Assembly (NCBI GenBank): GCA_964464965.1
Contig: CAYXHM010000009.1
Span: 62,001-126,000, forward strand
Length of the DNA: 64,000 bases
Source of the DNA: UBA5543 sp964464965
GTDB lineage: Bacteria; Bacteroidota; Bacteroidia; Chitinophagales; Chitinophagaceae
Direction of reading: 5' to 3'
Part shown: positions 15,683-23,357 of the stretch, one piece after another
Position numbering within the stretch: the first letter of the stretch is position 1
How the letters are laid out: the number at the start of each line of letters is the position of its first letter
Position numbers and translations under genes: made by a program
Notes under the pieces: model-generated
The model's database searches: none
Told to the model about the DNA's origin: nothing
Seen by the model: only the letters and a program-made list of their open reading frames with translations

Positions 15683-17994
15683 TGAGCAAAGAGCAGAACA
15701 ATATACCTAATGCGGAAAACCCCGAAACATTTACGGGGCTGAAACTCACTAAACCTAAAGATATGGCTGCGGGCATACCTGCGGTAATATCCAGCGCTAA
15801 GCACATGCTCAGCGAGATGGGCCCTATGCGTGCACTAAGCGCATTGGCAGCTTTGAACCAGAAAAAAGGTTTTGATTGCCCCGGTTGTGCCTGGCCCGAT
15901 CCTGACGGCCATCGCTCACCTATAGCAGAATATTGTGAGAATGGTGCAAAAGCCATAGCCGAAGAAGCTACTACAAAAAAATGCGATGCCGCTTTCTTTG
16001 CTAAAAACAGTGTGTACGACCTGGCTGCCCTTACCGACTACGAGATTGGCAAGAAGGGCCGTGTAACTGAACCCATGTACCTGCCCAAAGGTGCAACCCA
16101 CTACCAGCCCATAAGCTGGGACGATGCTTTCAAAAAAATAGCCAAACACCTGAACGAGGTTAACAACCCAAACGAGAGTGTATTTTATACATCGGGGCGC
16201 ACCAGCAACGAGGCTGCGTTCCTGTACCAGCTGTTTGTGCGTGAGTATGGTACCAACAACCTGCCCGACTGTTCTAACATGTGCCACGAAAGCAGTGGTG
16301 TAGCCCTGAATGAAACCGTGGGCATAGGTAAAGGTTCTGTAACGCTGGAAGATTTTTACGAAGCAGAGGTCATCATCATATTAGGGCAAAACCCCGGTAC
16401 CAACCACCCGCGTATGCTGTCTGCATTGCAAAGGGCTAAGCAGAATGGCGCACAGATAATATCTGTAAACCCCCTGCCCGAAACGGGGCTTATCAGCTTC
16501 AGCAATCCGCAGGAGGTGAGGGGTGCATTGGGTATCAAAACAAAACTGACCGACCTGTTTTTGCAGGTGAAGATAAACGGCGATATGGCACTGCTGAAAG
16601 CCATAGGCCACCTGCTGTTGCAGGAGGAAAAGAAGATGCCCGGCTCTGTGTTCGACCATGAGTTTATTAAGAACAACACTAAGGGCTACGAGCATTACAT
16701 CCGCAACCTGGAGCAGAACAACGACCTGCAAAAACTATCTGAAGCCTGTGGTATTTCTATGGCGCAGATAAATGAAGCGGTAGATATCATTAAACATAAA
16801 AAGAAAATAATAGCCTGCTGGGCCATGGGGCTTACGCAGCACAAAAACGCTGTAGATACCATAAAAGAAGTGGTGAACCTGCTGCTGGTAAAAGGCAGCA
16901 TAGGCAAACCCGGCGCCGGTACATGTCCTGTACGCGGGCATAGCAATGTGCAGGGCGACAGGACGATGGGTATCTTTGAGAAACCATCTAAAGCACTGCT
17001 GGACAGCATACAACGCACCTATGGTTTTGAGCCCCCGCGTGAGCATGGGTACGATGTGGTAGACTGTATAAAAGCCATGCACGAGGGCAGGGCAAAGGTG
17101 TTTATAGCTATGGGGGGCAACTTCCTTTCTGCCACGCCTGATACCGAATTTACAGCACAGGCATTGCGCAATACAAAACTAACCGTACAGGTATCTACCA
17201 AGCTGAACCGCAGCCACCTGGTACATGGCGAGGAAGCAATCATACTACCATGCCTGGGCCGTAGTGATAAAGATGTGGTGAATGGCAAACAGCAGTTCAT
17301 CAGTTGCGAAAACTCTATGGGTGTGGTGCAGATGTCTAAAGGGCATTTGAAACCATTGAGCGATACCCTGCTGAGCGAACCTGTAATTGTAGCAAGGCTG
17401 GCTAAAGAAACACTGGCAGGGCGCACCCGTGTAAACTGGGACCTGTACCTGGAAGACTACGACTATATACGCAATGATATAGAACTGGTTATACCGGGCT
17501 TTGACAGCTACAACGAGCGTGTACGCCACCTGGGGGGCTTCTACCTGCCCAACGGCGCCCGTGCGGGAAAATACAATACACTGGAAGGCAAGGCCATCTT
17601 TAGCGATACAGAAGTAAGCTACCACAACCTGGCGGCAGACGAGTACATCATGATGACCGTACGCAGCCACGACCAGTTTAACACCACCATATACGGCCTT
17701 GACGACCGCTACCGTGGCGTTGTCAACGAGCGCAGGGTAATCTTTATGAACGAACAGGATATAGCCAAGGCAGGCTTTAAAGGCGGCGATGTGATAGACC
17801 TGTACAACTACCACAGCGGGGTAGAGCGTGTAGCCCGCAGGTTCATCATAGTACCGTTCAGCATACCGCAGGGCTGTACCGCTACATACTTCCCCGAAAC
17901 CAACGTACTGGTACCCATAGACAGCACTGCCGATAAAAGCAATACCCCCACCTCAAAGTTTATAGTACTGAAGCTGAAGAAGCATGAGGGGTAG
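15682..17994 (+). CDS. FdhF/YdeP-family molybdopterin oxidoreductase
   Basis: A 770-residue cytoplasmic molybdopterin-dependent oxidoreductase of the YdeP (formate-dehydrogenase-like) group. Near the N-terminus is the family signature FDCPGCAWPDPDG (64-76). The molybdopterin domains show YTSGRTSNEAAFLYQLFVREYGTNN, NMCHESSGVAL, ILGQNPGTNHPRML, INPLPE-like NPLPETGLI and GNVQGDRT-type RGHSNVQGDRTMG. The C-terminal dinucleotide-binding domain contains RSHDQFNTTIYGLDDRYRG. YdeP proteins are linked to acid tolerance in enterobacteria; the electron acceptor and true substrate are unknown. The start (ATG 15682) overlaps the previous stop by one base. There is no Tat signal. It depends on FdhD encoded upstream. 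Confidence 0.93.
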   Translation: MSKEQNNIPNAENPETFTGLKLTKPKDMAAGIPAVISSAKHMLSEMGPMRALSALAALNQKKGFDCPGCAWPDPDGHRSPIAEYCENGAKAIAEEATTKKCDAAFFAKNSVYDLAALTDYEIGKKGRVTEPMYLPKGATHYQPISWDDAFKKIAKHLNEVNNPNESVFYTSGRTSNEAAFLYQLFVREYGTNNLPDCSNMCHESSGVALNETVGIGKGSVTLEDFYEAEVIIILGQNPGTNHPRMLSALQRAKQNGAQIISVNPLPETGLISFSNPQEVRGALGIKTKLTDLFLQVKINGDMALLKAIGHLLLQEEKKMPGSVFDHEFIKNNTKGYEHYIRNLEQNNDLQKLSEACGISMAQINEAVDIIKHKKKIIACWAMGLTQHKNAVDTIKEVVNLLLVKGSIGKPGAGTCPVRGHSNVQGDRTMGIFEKPSKALLDSIQRTYGFEPPREHGYDVVDCIKAMHEGRAKVFIAMGGNFLSATPDTEFTAQALRNTKLTVQVSTKLNRSHLVHGEEAIILPCLGRSDKDVVNGKQQFISCENSMGVVQMSKGHLKPLSDTLLSEPVIVARLAKETLAGRTRVNWDLYLEDYDYIRNDIELVIPGFDSYNERVRHLGGFYLPNGARAGKYNTLEGKAIFSDTEVSYHNLAADEYIMMTVRSHDQFNTTIYGLDDRYRGVVNERRVIFMNEQDIAKAGFKGGDVIDLYNYHSGVERVARRFIIVPFSIPQGCTATYFPETNVLVPIDSTADKSNTPTSKFIVLKLKKHEG

Positions 17995-18469
17995 ATTTAA
18001 AATAAAACATATTGCGGTAATCAGCTTAATTATTGTTGCATTGGGTTGCAATAGAAATAGTGAGGTAGTTGAACGGTCAATGAATGATTATGGCTATGAT
18101 ATGGATAGTTTAAGGCGCTTGGTTATTCAAAAGGGAGACACTACCGCATATGGTGATCTCTATATTATGGCTCTTGACTACGACCCAAATGAGATGATGC
18201 CATACACGTTTATCATGGCAAGCAAATATGATTATCCTCCGGCTTATATAGACTTTTGCCACTCATTAATGGACTTATACAATCTTGACAGGTCTAAGGA
18301 TACTATTGACTTTTCTTTAGTAGATAAGGATACCAGAGTTTTGCTTTTTCATTACTTGCGAAAAGCAGAAGAAGTGGATGTTGATACAACTACGAGTGCT
18401 GCTCATATAATGAAAATAGCGAGGCTTAATCCAGCATTCGCCGAGGATATAAAAAAGTCAGAATATTAA
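17984..18469 (+). CDS. Small lipoprotein of unknown function
   Basis: A 161-residue protein with an N-terminal hydrophobic segment (KHIAVISLIIVALGC) ending in a lipobox, with Cys 22 as the predicted lipidation site. The mature part is hydrophilic and mainly helical, with DTTAYGDLYIMALDYDP and repeated Tyr/Asp-rich stretches; the C-terminal half resembles an all-helical TPR-less repeat. It overlaps the end of the YdeP-like gene by 11 bases in another frame and so probably belongs to the same transcript, but an exported lipoprotein is not an obvious partner of a cytoplasmic molybdoenzyme. Base composition is more AT-rich than the preceding genes, which suggests separate ancestry. Confidence 0.65.
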   Translation: MRGRFKIKHIAVISLIIVALGCNRNSEVVERSMNDYGYDMDSLRRLVIQKGDTTAYGDLYIMALDYDPNEMMPYTFIMASKYDYPPAYIDFCHSLMDLYNLDRSKDTIDFSLVDKDTRVLLFHYLRKAEEVDVDTTTSAAHIMKIARLNPAFAEDIKKSEY

Positions 18470-18502
18470 TCCTTCACTGTATAAAGGTTACAATATGCAA
18501 TG

Positions 18503-18595
18503 ACGTTTACAAGTGCCGCACACCGTACCGCGCGGCGCAGCACTCAAGAGATATTCCCCCTATCCCCCTAAAGGGGAGACGTATTTTGTAAACGT
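18503..18595. repeat. Inverted-repeat-bounded palindromic unit, about 93 bases
   Basis: ACGTTTACAA at 18503-18512 and its perfect complement TTGTAAACGT at 18586-18595 bound the unit. Inside are a GTGCCGC/GCGGCGC-AGCAC near-palindrome and CCCCTAAAGGGG at 18565-18576. It has no coding potential. It looks like a small non-autonomous mobile or REP-type unit. Confidence 0.5.
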
Positions 18596-18607
18596 AATAT
18601 AGTAAGC

Positions 18608-18700
18608 TCCCCATCTCAGATGAGGACATCAGGTTTGTAAAAGCAAGAGGTACATAACATTTTCCCTCTTAGAGAGCGGTTAGGGGTGTGTTTGCCCGGG
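18608..18700. repeat. REP-like CTCC/GGAG palindromes
   Basis: Two elements are present. CTCCCCATCTCAGATGAGG lies at about 18607-18625. A second hairpin, CTCT-TAG-AGAG at 18666-18676, is followed by the G/T-rich tail GGTTAGGGGTGTGTT. This hairpin-plus-tail layout recurs at 24505 and, in coding DNA, at 25111 and 25301. No T-run follows, so these are not classical terminators. Confidence 0.5.
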
Positions 18701-18727
18701 GGTAAGGTCATAACGTGCCGGATTACC

Positions 18728-19279
18728 TTATAGCTTCGCGTAATGATGTGCAACACACCCTGATGAGAAGTTCTTTGTGTCAACCAGCTTCAGATTAAGG
18801 GCCTGCTGAAGACTGCCGGAAGGCAGCAACGGCCTTCCTTTTCCTACCAGCAACGGGTGGATAACCAAATTAAATTCATCGATAAGGCCCGCTTCTATCA
18901 GCTCAGGCAGCAGGCTCACACTATCTACAGATATCTTCTTTCCCGGTTGCTGTTTCAGTTTCCGCAGTTCTTCAGCAGCATTGCCTTTGATGATACGCGT
19001 TTTCTCATCCCCCTCTGTTAATGATCTGGACATGACAACCCTGTCAATTTCACTTAGCCTTTTGGCAAACCTCAGTTCCGCCGCCGTGCCCGTTCCGTTT
19101 TTTGCAGCATCGGCCCAGTAGGGAAACATAAGCTGGTACATGATGCGGCCGTAAAACAACAGGTCCACATCATCCATCGTCGCCGTAAAGTAGTCCATAA
19201 GTGCGTCATCCGGGGCAGCCATTGTGTGGTCGCAATAGCCATCCAGGCTTATATTCATAGCAAATGTTACAGTCCTCAT
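18728..19279 (-). CDS. DHFR/RibD-C-like reductase domain protein
   Basis: A 183-residue protein of the dihydrofolate-reductase-like superfamily (RibD C-terminal type). It begins MRTVTFAMNISLDGYCDH, the typical first strand and SLDG signature, followed by DLLFYGRIMYQLMFPYWA (the substrate or NADPH contact region). LKQQPGKKISVDSVSLLPELIEAGLIDEFNLVIHPLLVGKGRPLL is the family's C-terminal signature; note that the usual GG(S/A) is here DSVS. The start is the ATG at 19279; the longer reading from 19438 has no family similarity. NADPH-dependent reduction is likely but the substrate is unknown. It stands alone and is divergent from a small plus-strand gene. Confidence 0.82.
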   Translation of the reverse strand: MRTVTFAMNISLDGYCDHTMAAPDDALMDYFTATMDDVDLLFYGRIMYQLMFPYWADAAKNGTGTAAELRFAKRLSEIDRVVMSRSLTEGDEKTRIIKGNAAEELRKLKQQPGKKISVDSVSLLPELIEAGLIDEFNLVIHPLLVGKGRPLLPSGSLQQALNLKLVDTKNFSSGCVAHHYAKL

Positions 19280-19411
19280 GTAGTTTGTCTTTAAATGTAC
19301 TTGTAAAAGTATAAGATGGGCGTCAATAACATAGGGGTGAGCCGCGACAAAAATGGTATGCTTTTCCGTCAGCCTGCTGGAGAGGCGTGATTTCTTTACC
19401 TTTATGCTACC

Positions 19412-19618
19412 ATGCGTACCACTACAAAACTGAAGCATATACTGCAGCTATACACCGTCACCATCGATATGGATGAAGATGCACAAATGCACCTGATGAT
19501 ATTTGATAAGAAGGATAACTCTTCAGAAGAGTTTATCAATAAGTCTTACTCTGTGGTAATTGACAAAGCATTCAGGTATATGATGAAGAAGATTAAAGCC
19601 CGGTGTAGTATAAGTTAG
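19412..19618 (+). CDS. Small conserved-looking protein of unknown function
   Basis: A 68-residue protein with an alternating beta pattern and a basic helical end (AFRYMMKKIKARCSIS); central acidic patch DMDEDAQMH. No signal peptide and no known motif. A TACCTTTA box (near TAnnTTTG) ends 7 bases before the ATG. It lies divergently from the DHFR-like gene, with palindromic repeats following directly after its stop. It is a plausible real gene because of its composition and upstream box, but it is short and unconfirmed. Confidence 0.45.
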   Translation: MRTTTKLKHILQLYTVTIDMDEDAQMHLMIFDKKDNSSEEFINKSYSVVIDKAFRYMMKKIKARCSIS

Positions 19619-19722
19619 CTCCCCACCTAAGAGGAGGAGCGGAGAATAGACGTTCCGCCGTCGGCGGAGGGAGTCCGGAAGTTTATCCCGCTACGGGCGG
19701 GAGGAGAGGTTGATACTCGCGG
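19619..19722. repeat. Cluster of short palindromes (REP-like)
   Basis: CTCCCCACCTAAGAGGAGGAG at about 19619, TCCGCC-GTC-GGCGGA at about 19655-19669, and CCCGCTACGGGCGGG at about 19688-19702. The first resembles the element at 18607. The stretch is noncoding and has high GC compared with its neighbours. Confidence 0.45.
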
Positions 19723-19736
19723 AGTACAGAAGTTCA

Positions 19737-19767
19737 TTTGTGACGCTACGAAATTGTCATACCTTTG
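19737..19767 (+). promoter_or_regulatory. Promoter TTTG-N19-TACCTTTG of the J-domain gene
   Basis: TTTG at 19737-19740 and TACCTTTG at 19760-19767 are separated by 19 bases, the consensus spacing. The start codon lies 67 bases downstream, leaving a leader of about 60 bases. Confidence 0.7.
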
Positions 19768-19833
19768 CGCCTTCGAAAATGTTTCGTTGGGCATTTAGCT
19801 ATTGCAAAACACGTTTACTACATAGTAGTCATT

Positions 19834-20280
19834 ATGAAAAAGATTATAGAGTACAGAAGACTTTTAGGCGTAACTAAAACTGCTGATGTACAGGAGTTGA
19901 AGACAGTATACAGAACCCTGATGAAAGCCTGGCATCCTGATAAATTTCAGGATAATGAAGAAGGGAAAAATGAAGCTGAACTGAAAAGTCGTGAGTTTAT
20001 TGAGGCCTATAACTTTTTATTAAGCATAGCGCCGGAAACAATAGAAAAAGCGCTGCCGGAATATACGCAGACCATTACTGCCTGCACAATCCTCAACTAC
20101 TCTTACGAAAAATCTACCCTGTTGCTGAACTTTATAGATGGCAGCAGTTACGAGTATTTCGATGTACCCAAAACTATATACATAAAGCTCACTTCATCTG
20201 ACGTGCCTGCAAGATTTTGCAGGCGCCATATATACCATTCGTTTGTATATCGTAAGGTTACTAAGGCGATGGAAGCATAG
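19834..20280 (+). CDS. J-domain protein with C-terminal KTSC domain
   Basis: A 148-residue protein. The N-terminal J domain (residues 1-70) has YRRLLGV...LKTVYRTLMKAWHPDKF, with the HPD tripeptide at 34-36 that stimulates Hsp70 ATPase. The second half (about 85-148) matches the KTSC domain: SYEKSTLLLNFIDGSSYEYFDVP, then FCRRHIYHSFVYRKV. KTSC is a short beta-rich domain of unknown function found in many bacteria and phages. The start is ATG 19834, 67 bases after a consensus promoter. The gene is monocistronic. It may target a DnaK to a particular client, but the client cannot be read from sequence. Confidence 0.85.
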   Translation: MKKIIEYRRLLGVTKTADVQELKTVYRTLMKAWHPDKFQDNEEGKNEAELKSREFIEAYNFLLSIAPETIEKALPEYTQTITACTILNYSYEKSTLLLNFIDGSSYEYFDVPKTIYIKLTSSDVPARFCRRHIYHSFVYRKVTKAMEA

Positions 20281-20318
20281 CCTGCCCGAATGAAGCTTTA
20301 ATGTGATAAAGGCAAAAA

Positions 20319-20354
20319 CCGGTTCGGCGTAGTCAGGAGACTACGCCGAACCGG
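20319..20354. repeat. Perfect 16-bp palindrome, REP-like
   Basis: CCGGTTCGGCGTAGTC (20319-20334), loop AGGA, and its exact complement (20339-20354). It has no T-run on either side. It shares the sequence CAGGAGACT-CGCCG with the palindrome at 23293. Related half-copies with CTATGCCGAA lie at about 20432 and ACTACGCCGAAC at about 21685. Confidence 0.65.
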
Positions 20355-20530
20355 ATAAGCTATTGTGTTGGGTGATGTTTTCAGGTATATTATGAAGAAG
20401 TTGCCCCCGCTTCGACGTTAGCAAGGGACACTATGCCGAAACGGATTGAAGTGTAAGTAATTTTTGTAAGCTGTTATCTTGGTATATTTATTGTATCGCT
20501 TTATAAAAGCTACACCTCATCAAATATGAT

Positions 20531-21565
20531 ATGCCTCGTTATATAAAATACATATTCCTCGTCCTCTGTTTACAAATTGGGTGCAATGTCGCGTATGCAG
20601 GTCGTCCTCCCGGGCCATTCCTGTTCGAGCTTATCTCTGAGTCCACATTGTATGAACAGGGAGCTGTGATGGAGTTTACATTACGCATTACAAACTGGGA
20701 CGATTTAAATACACATCCGGTACTGCTGCCGGGGCCCGGGTACCAGGGCAGGAAGTTTATTTATTTGACAGCTCATGTAGATGATCAATACAAAACCCCG
20801 CTTGCAGTGGAGGATAATACTGGCCTGGCAGATTCTACGGGGGTTTACAATTACCAGTTAGCTCCCGGAGAACACCTGGACATACGGCTGAAGGTATACC
20901 CTGATGCCCGTCTTGCGGTGATTCCTTCTGAGCCACACTGGTTCAGCCGGCCCCTGGATACAGGTGCATATCAACTACAAGCCTGGTACCTGCCTTACGA
21001 AGACCTCGAACTAACAGGCAGGGCGCACCAGGGTATTGAAGACCATTCACAATACAACGGCGCTACAGACTTTTTCAGGATAGAATTAATGCCTGCATCG
21101 CAACAGGTGTATAATAAGCTTGACGAGTGCAAAGACGACTGTGGTTTTTGCAGGGATATAGAAAGAGGGAGATGGAAGAAAGTGAAAAAAGCCATTGAAG
21201 CACGGGTGAAAATTTCCTACGAGGCTGAAGACAAGCCCGGTACCCGCACGGCATCACGCGGGTATTGGCTGGACAGGCACAGGAATATTGCTTATGTATC
21301 GCCTTTGCCTGAGGCTGTCCCGGCGATATTTCCCGGTCATTCGGGGCATGTCCTTGGTTTTAAGAGCGGCGACTCTGTGCTCTATTACAATATGACAGTT
21401 CAGTCAGGCAGGCTCTTCCCCGGACGCGCACGGCTCCAAAGTATTGCCTATTGGATGTTCCGGCGAAATGGCCTGTTCAAAACATCTGATGAAGATTATG
21501 TAGGCCTGAGCCGTTTTGAACCCGTACCTGCCCCGAACCTGTTTCCCGTCAGCAGCAATCGGTAA
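20531..21565 (+). CDS. Exported protein of unknown function
   Basis: A 344-residue protein with an N-terminal signal (MPRYIKYIFLVLCLQIG..., cleavage probably after AYA at about 23; a Cys at 18 gives a weak lipobox). The mature part begins like an Ig-type beta sandwich (FELISESTLYEQGAVMEFTLRITNWDDLNTHPV), a pattern seen in accessory domains. The C-terminal half has a Cys-rich stretch (CKDDCGFC near 200-207) and GYWLDRHRNIAYVSPLP. No T9SS tail is present. No catalytic motif was recognised. The stop is directly followed, in another frame, by a reading frame that looks like a transposase remnant. Confidence 0.6.
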   Translation: MPRYIKYIFLVLCLQIGCNVAYAGRPPGPFLFELISESTLYEQGAVMEFTLRITNWDDLNTHPVLLPGPGYQGRKFIYLTAHVDDQYKTPLAVEDNTGLADSTGVYNYQLAPGEHLDIRLKVYPDARLAVIPSEPHWFSRPLDTGAYQLQAWYLPYEDLELTGRAHQGIEDHSQYNGATDFFRIELMPASQQVYNKLDECKDDCGFCRDIERGRWKKVKKAIEARVKISYEAEDKPGTRTASRGYWLDRHRNIAYVSPLPEAVPAIFPGHSGHVLGFKSGDSVLYYNMTVQSGRLFPGRARLQSIAYWMFRRNGLFKTSDEDYVGLSRFEPVPAPNLFPVSSNR

Positions 21566-21636
21566 AAGAGCTCGACTATATACATCAGAACCCGGGCTGG
21601 GTAGAAGGCGAAGAGGATTCGGGGTGGAATGATTAG
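21562..21636 (+). pseudogene. Possible relic of a REP-associated (Y1/RAYT) transposase C-terminus
   Basis: Reading from 21562 gives V-KELDYIHQNP-GWVEGEED, ending at TAG 21634. RAYT/IS200-like Y1 transposases end with a conserved YIHxNPxxxGxV...E block, so this looks like a decayed fragment with a short deletion after NP. The HUH and catalytic Tyr regions are missing. The match is only about 13 residues and could be chance, but RAYT genes are known to be associated with REP palindromes, which surround this site. Confidence 0.4.
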
Positions 21637-21651
21637 CAGCTTTCACAAATC

Positions 21652-21700
21652 AGGAGGTTTGCCTCCTCGGCGACATAGCCGAATACTACGCCGAACTGCA
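21652..21700. repeat. Palindromic repeats downstream of the transposase relic
   Basis: AGGAGG-TTTG-CCTCCT (21652-21667), then TCGGC...GCCGA (21667-21681) and ACTACGCCGAAC, which matches one arm of the 20319 palindrome. Noncoding. Confidence 0.4.
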
Positions 21701-21823
21701 ATTTATATCCTGCAACAGACTATGGTGATTAACCGTAAATTAAAAGTTAAAATTGGCACAATAAATGCATAGAGATTAATAATAACAAGTGTCGTTTCTG
21801 TAACAATTTAACTTTAACCATTT

Positions 21824-23185
21824 ATGCTAACACGTATCACTTTCGCTATTGCCTTAATGCTTACTGTTATTCCTGATTCCAATGCTCAAAACCTGACGAG
21901 GCTGATAGCGTACGAGGAATTTATGAATGATGCTTCAGGTTCTCCTGTTCATTATAAAAAATACTGGCACAGCTTTTCAAAAGGAAGAGGTACAACATTG
22001 CTGCAGCAAAGTTTGGTCGGCTGGACATACTATGGGTTATTTATGGACATAAGCGCACCAGATACTACCTATATAGTTAACAGGCAATTTGGTTCAGGAG
22101 GCTACGTAGATAGCTTTATGGCGGTTCATTTTTATGATAGCACCAATCGTACTCATTCTACCTGGTCTTACTCATGGGATGTCTCAAACCTGTCATGGAA
22201 ACTTTTACACGGTGTAAAAGATTCGTTTGAGTACAACAGTAGTCAATTAGTAGCAACGTACAATTTTTTGTATGACTTAAACACCGGGAAATATGATAGT
22301 GTCAGAAAGCATATTTTTACTTACACCGGTGGCAAGTTGCTCAACGAAGAGATACATGAATTAAGCAGTATTACAAATGTGTGGGAAAGACGTAAAGAGG
22401 AATATACCTGGGTGGGCAACGACCTGACCGGGTTTATACATTATAGCTGGTTGCCCGCAACCGGTAGCTGGTATAAGAATGGCTCTGACAGGCAAACCTC
22501 TTACATAAACGGCAAGCCGCAGGTACATATTCACGAAGGCTGGTATCTTATGAACGGTACCACCCCCTCTATATCAAGCTATAGTCGGGATAGTAATGTA
22601 TATGTTGGCAATAACCTGGTACAACGCTATGCTAATTGGGAGTTGCAAGGGCCAACCTATTTCAATTATCGCTATAACTATAAGTGGAATGCAAAAGGCA
22701 GCCCTCTCGAGATACTTTACGAACTTATGGATGCATCAGGCAACTGGAATAATTTTGGTAAAACATGTTTTGTGTACAATGCCGACAATAATCCGGTCAC
22801 AATCTACGACTCAACATGGAAGGCAGGTAGTTGGGTGCCGGAATATAGCCAGGGCAACAGGCAGAGTGTATGCCAAAGAAATTATTATTATGGTACCCTC
22901 CCATCTTCTATAGCTCCTGATAATACTACGGCGCTGCAATTCAAACTATATCCATCACCGGCGCAACATACTATTACTATTAGCGCCATATTTGAAAAAG
23001 CTGCCGATTGTACCATGGCAATAGTTGATATGCAGGGACGTCTGCAAAGGCAATGGACAGAGTATATTACTCCCGGAAAATATGAAGTTACTATACCTGT
23101 AAGTACGTTGCCTGATGGTAATTACCTGTTACACCTTATTGCACAGGGTGAAATGGGTGTACAGCAATTTACGGTGTTGAAGTAA
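21824..23185 (+). CDS. Secreted repeat protein with T9SS sorting domain
   Basis: A 453-residue exported protein. Signal peptide 1-21 (MLTRITFAIALMLTVIPDSNA). The body consists of tandem segments built around short aromatic strands such as SFEYNSSQLVATYNFLYD, HIFTYTGGKLLNEEIHE, KEEYTWVGNDLTGFIHY and RYNYKWNAKGSPLEILYE; these resemble Rhs/YD- or SprB-like repeats in rhythm but with no clear family. The C-terminus from about 365 is a type A T9SS sorting domain (FKLYPSPAQHTITI, LPDGNYLLHLIAQG). Cell-surface or secreted. A T-rich promoter region precedes it. Function unknown. Confidence 0.8.
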   Translation: MLTRITFAIALMLTVIPDSNAQNLTRLIAYEEFMNDASGSPVHYKKYWHSFSKGRGTTLLQQSLVGWTYYGLFMDISAPDTTYIVNRQFGSGGYVDSFMAVHFYDSTNRTHSTWSYSWDVSNLSWKLLHGVKDSFEYNSSQLVATYNFLYDLNTGKYDSVRKHIFTYTGGKLLNEEIHELSSITNVWERRKEEYTWVGNDLTGFIHYSWLPATGSWYKNGSDRQTSYINGKPQVHIHEGWYLMNGTTPSISSYSRDSNVYVGNNLVQRYANWELQGPTYFNYRYNYKWNAKGSPLEILYELMDASGNWNNFGKTCFVYNADNNPVTIYDSTWKAGSWVPEYSQGNRQSVCQRNYYYGTLPSSIAPDNTTALQFKLYPSPAQHTITISAIFEKAADCTMAIVDMQGRLQRQWTEYITPGKYEVTIPVSTLPDGNYLLHLIAQGEMGVQQFTVLK

Positions 23186-23292
23186 ATCACTTTCCCTGCC
23201 GACGTCTCTTACAAAGGACTCGGCAGCCTCGCATTGGTAAATCGCGTATTGCGAATTACTTTATCCTAAAAGCATTGCCCATCCTACGCGAA

Positions 23293-23323
23293 CCGGCGAG
23301 TCTCTATGCAGGAGACTCGCCGG
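23293..23323. repeat. 12-bp palindrome related to the 20319 element
   Basis: CCGGCGAGTCTC (23293-23304), loop TATGCAG, GAGACTCGCCGG (23312-23323). It shares CAGGAGACT-CGCCG with the palindrome at 20319 and is flanked by CTACGCGAAC repeats. No T-run. Confidence 0.6.
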
Positions 23324-23357
23324 AGAAATAAAAGACTACGCGAACTGCTGTATAAAG

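Noticed and set aside
20319..20354. Perfect palindrome considered as a transcription terminator
   Set aside because: No T-run on either strand, and a related copy at 23293 also lacks one; it fits a repeat element better.
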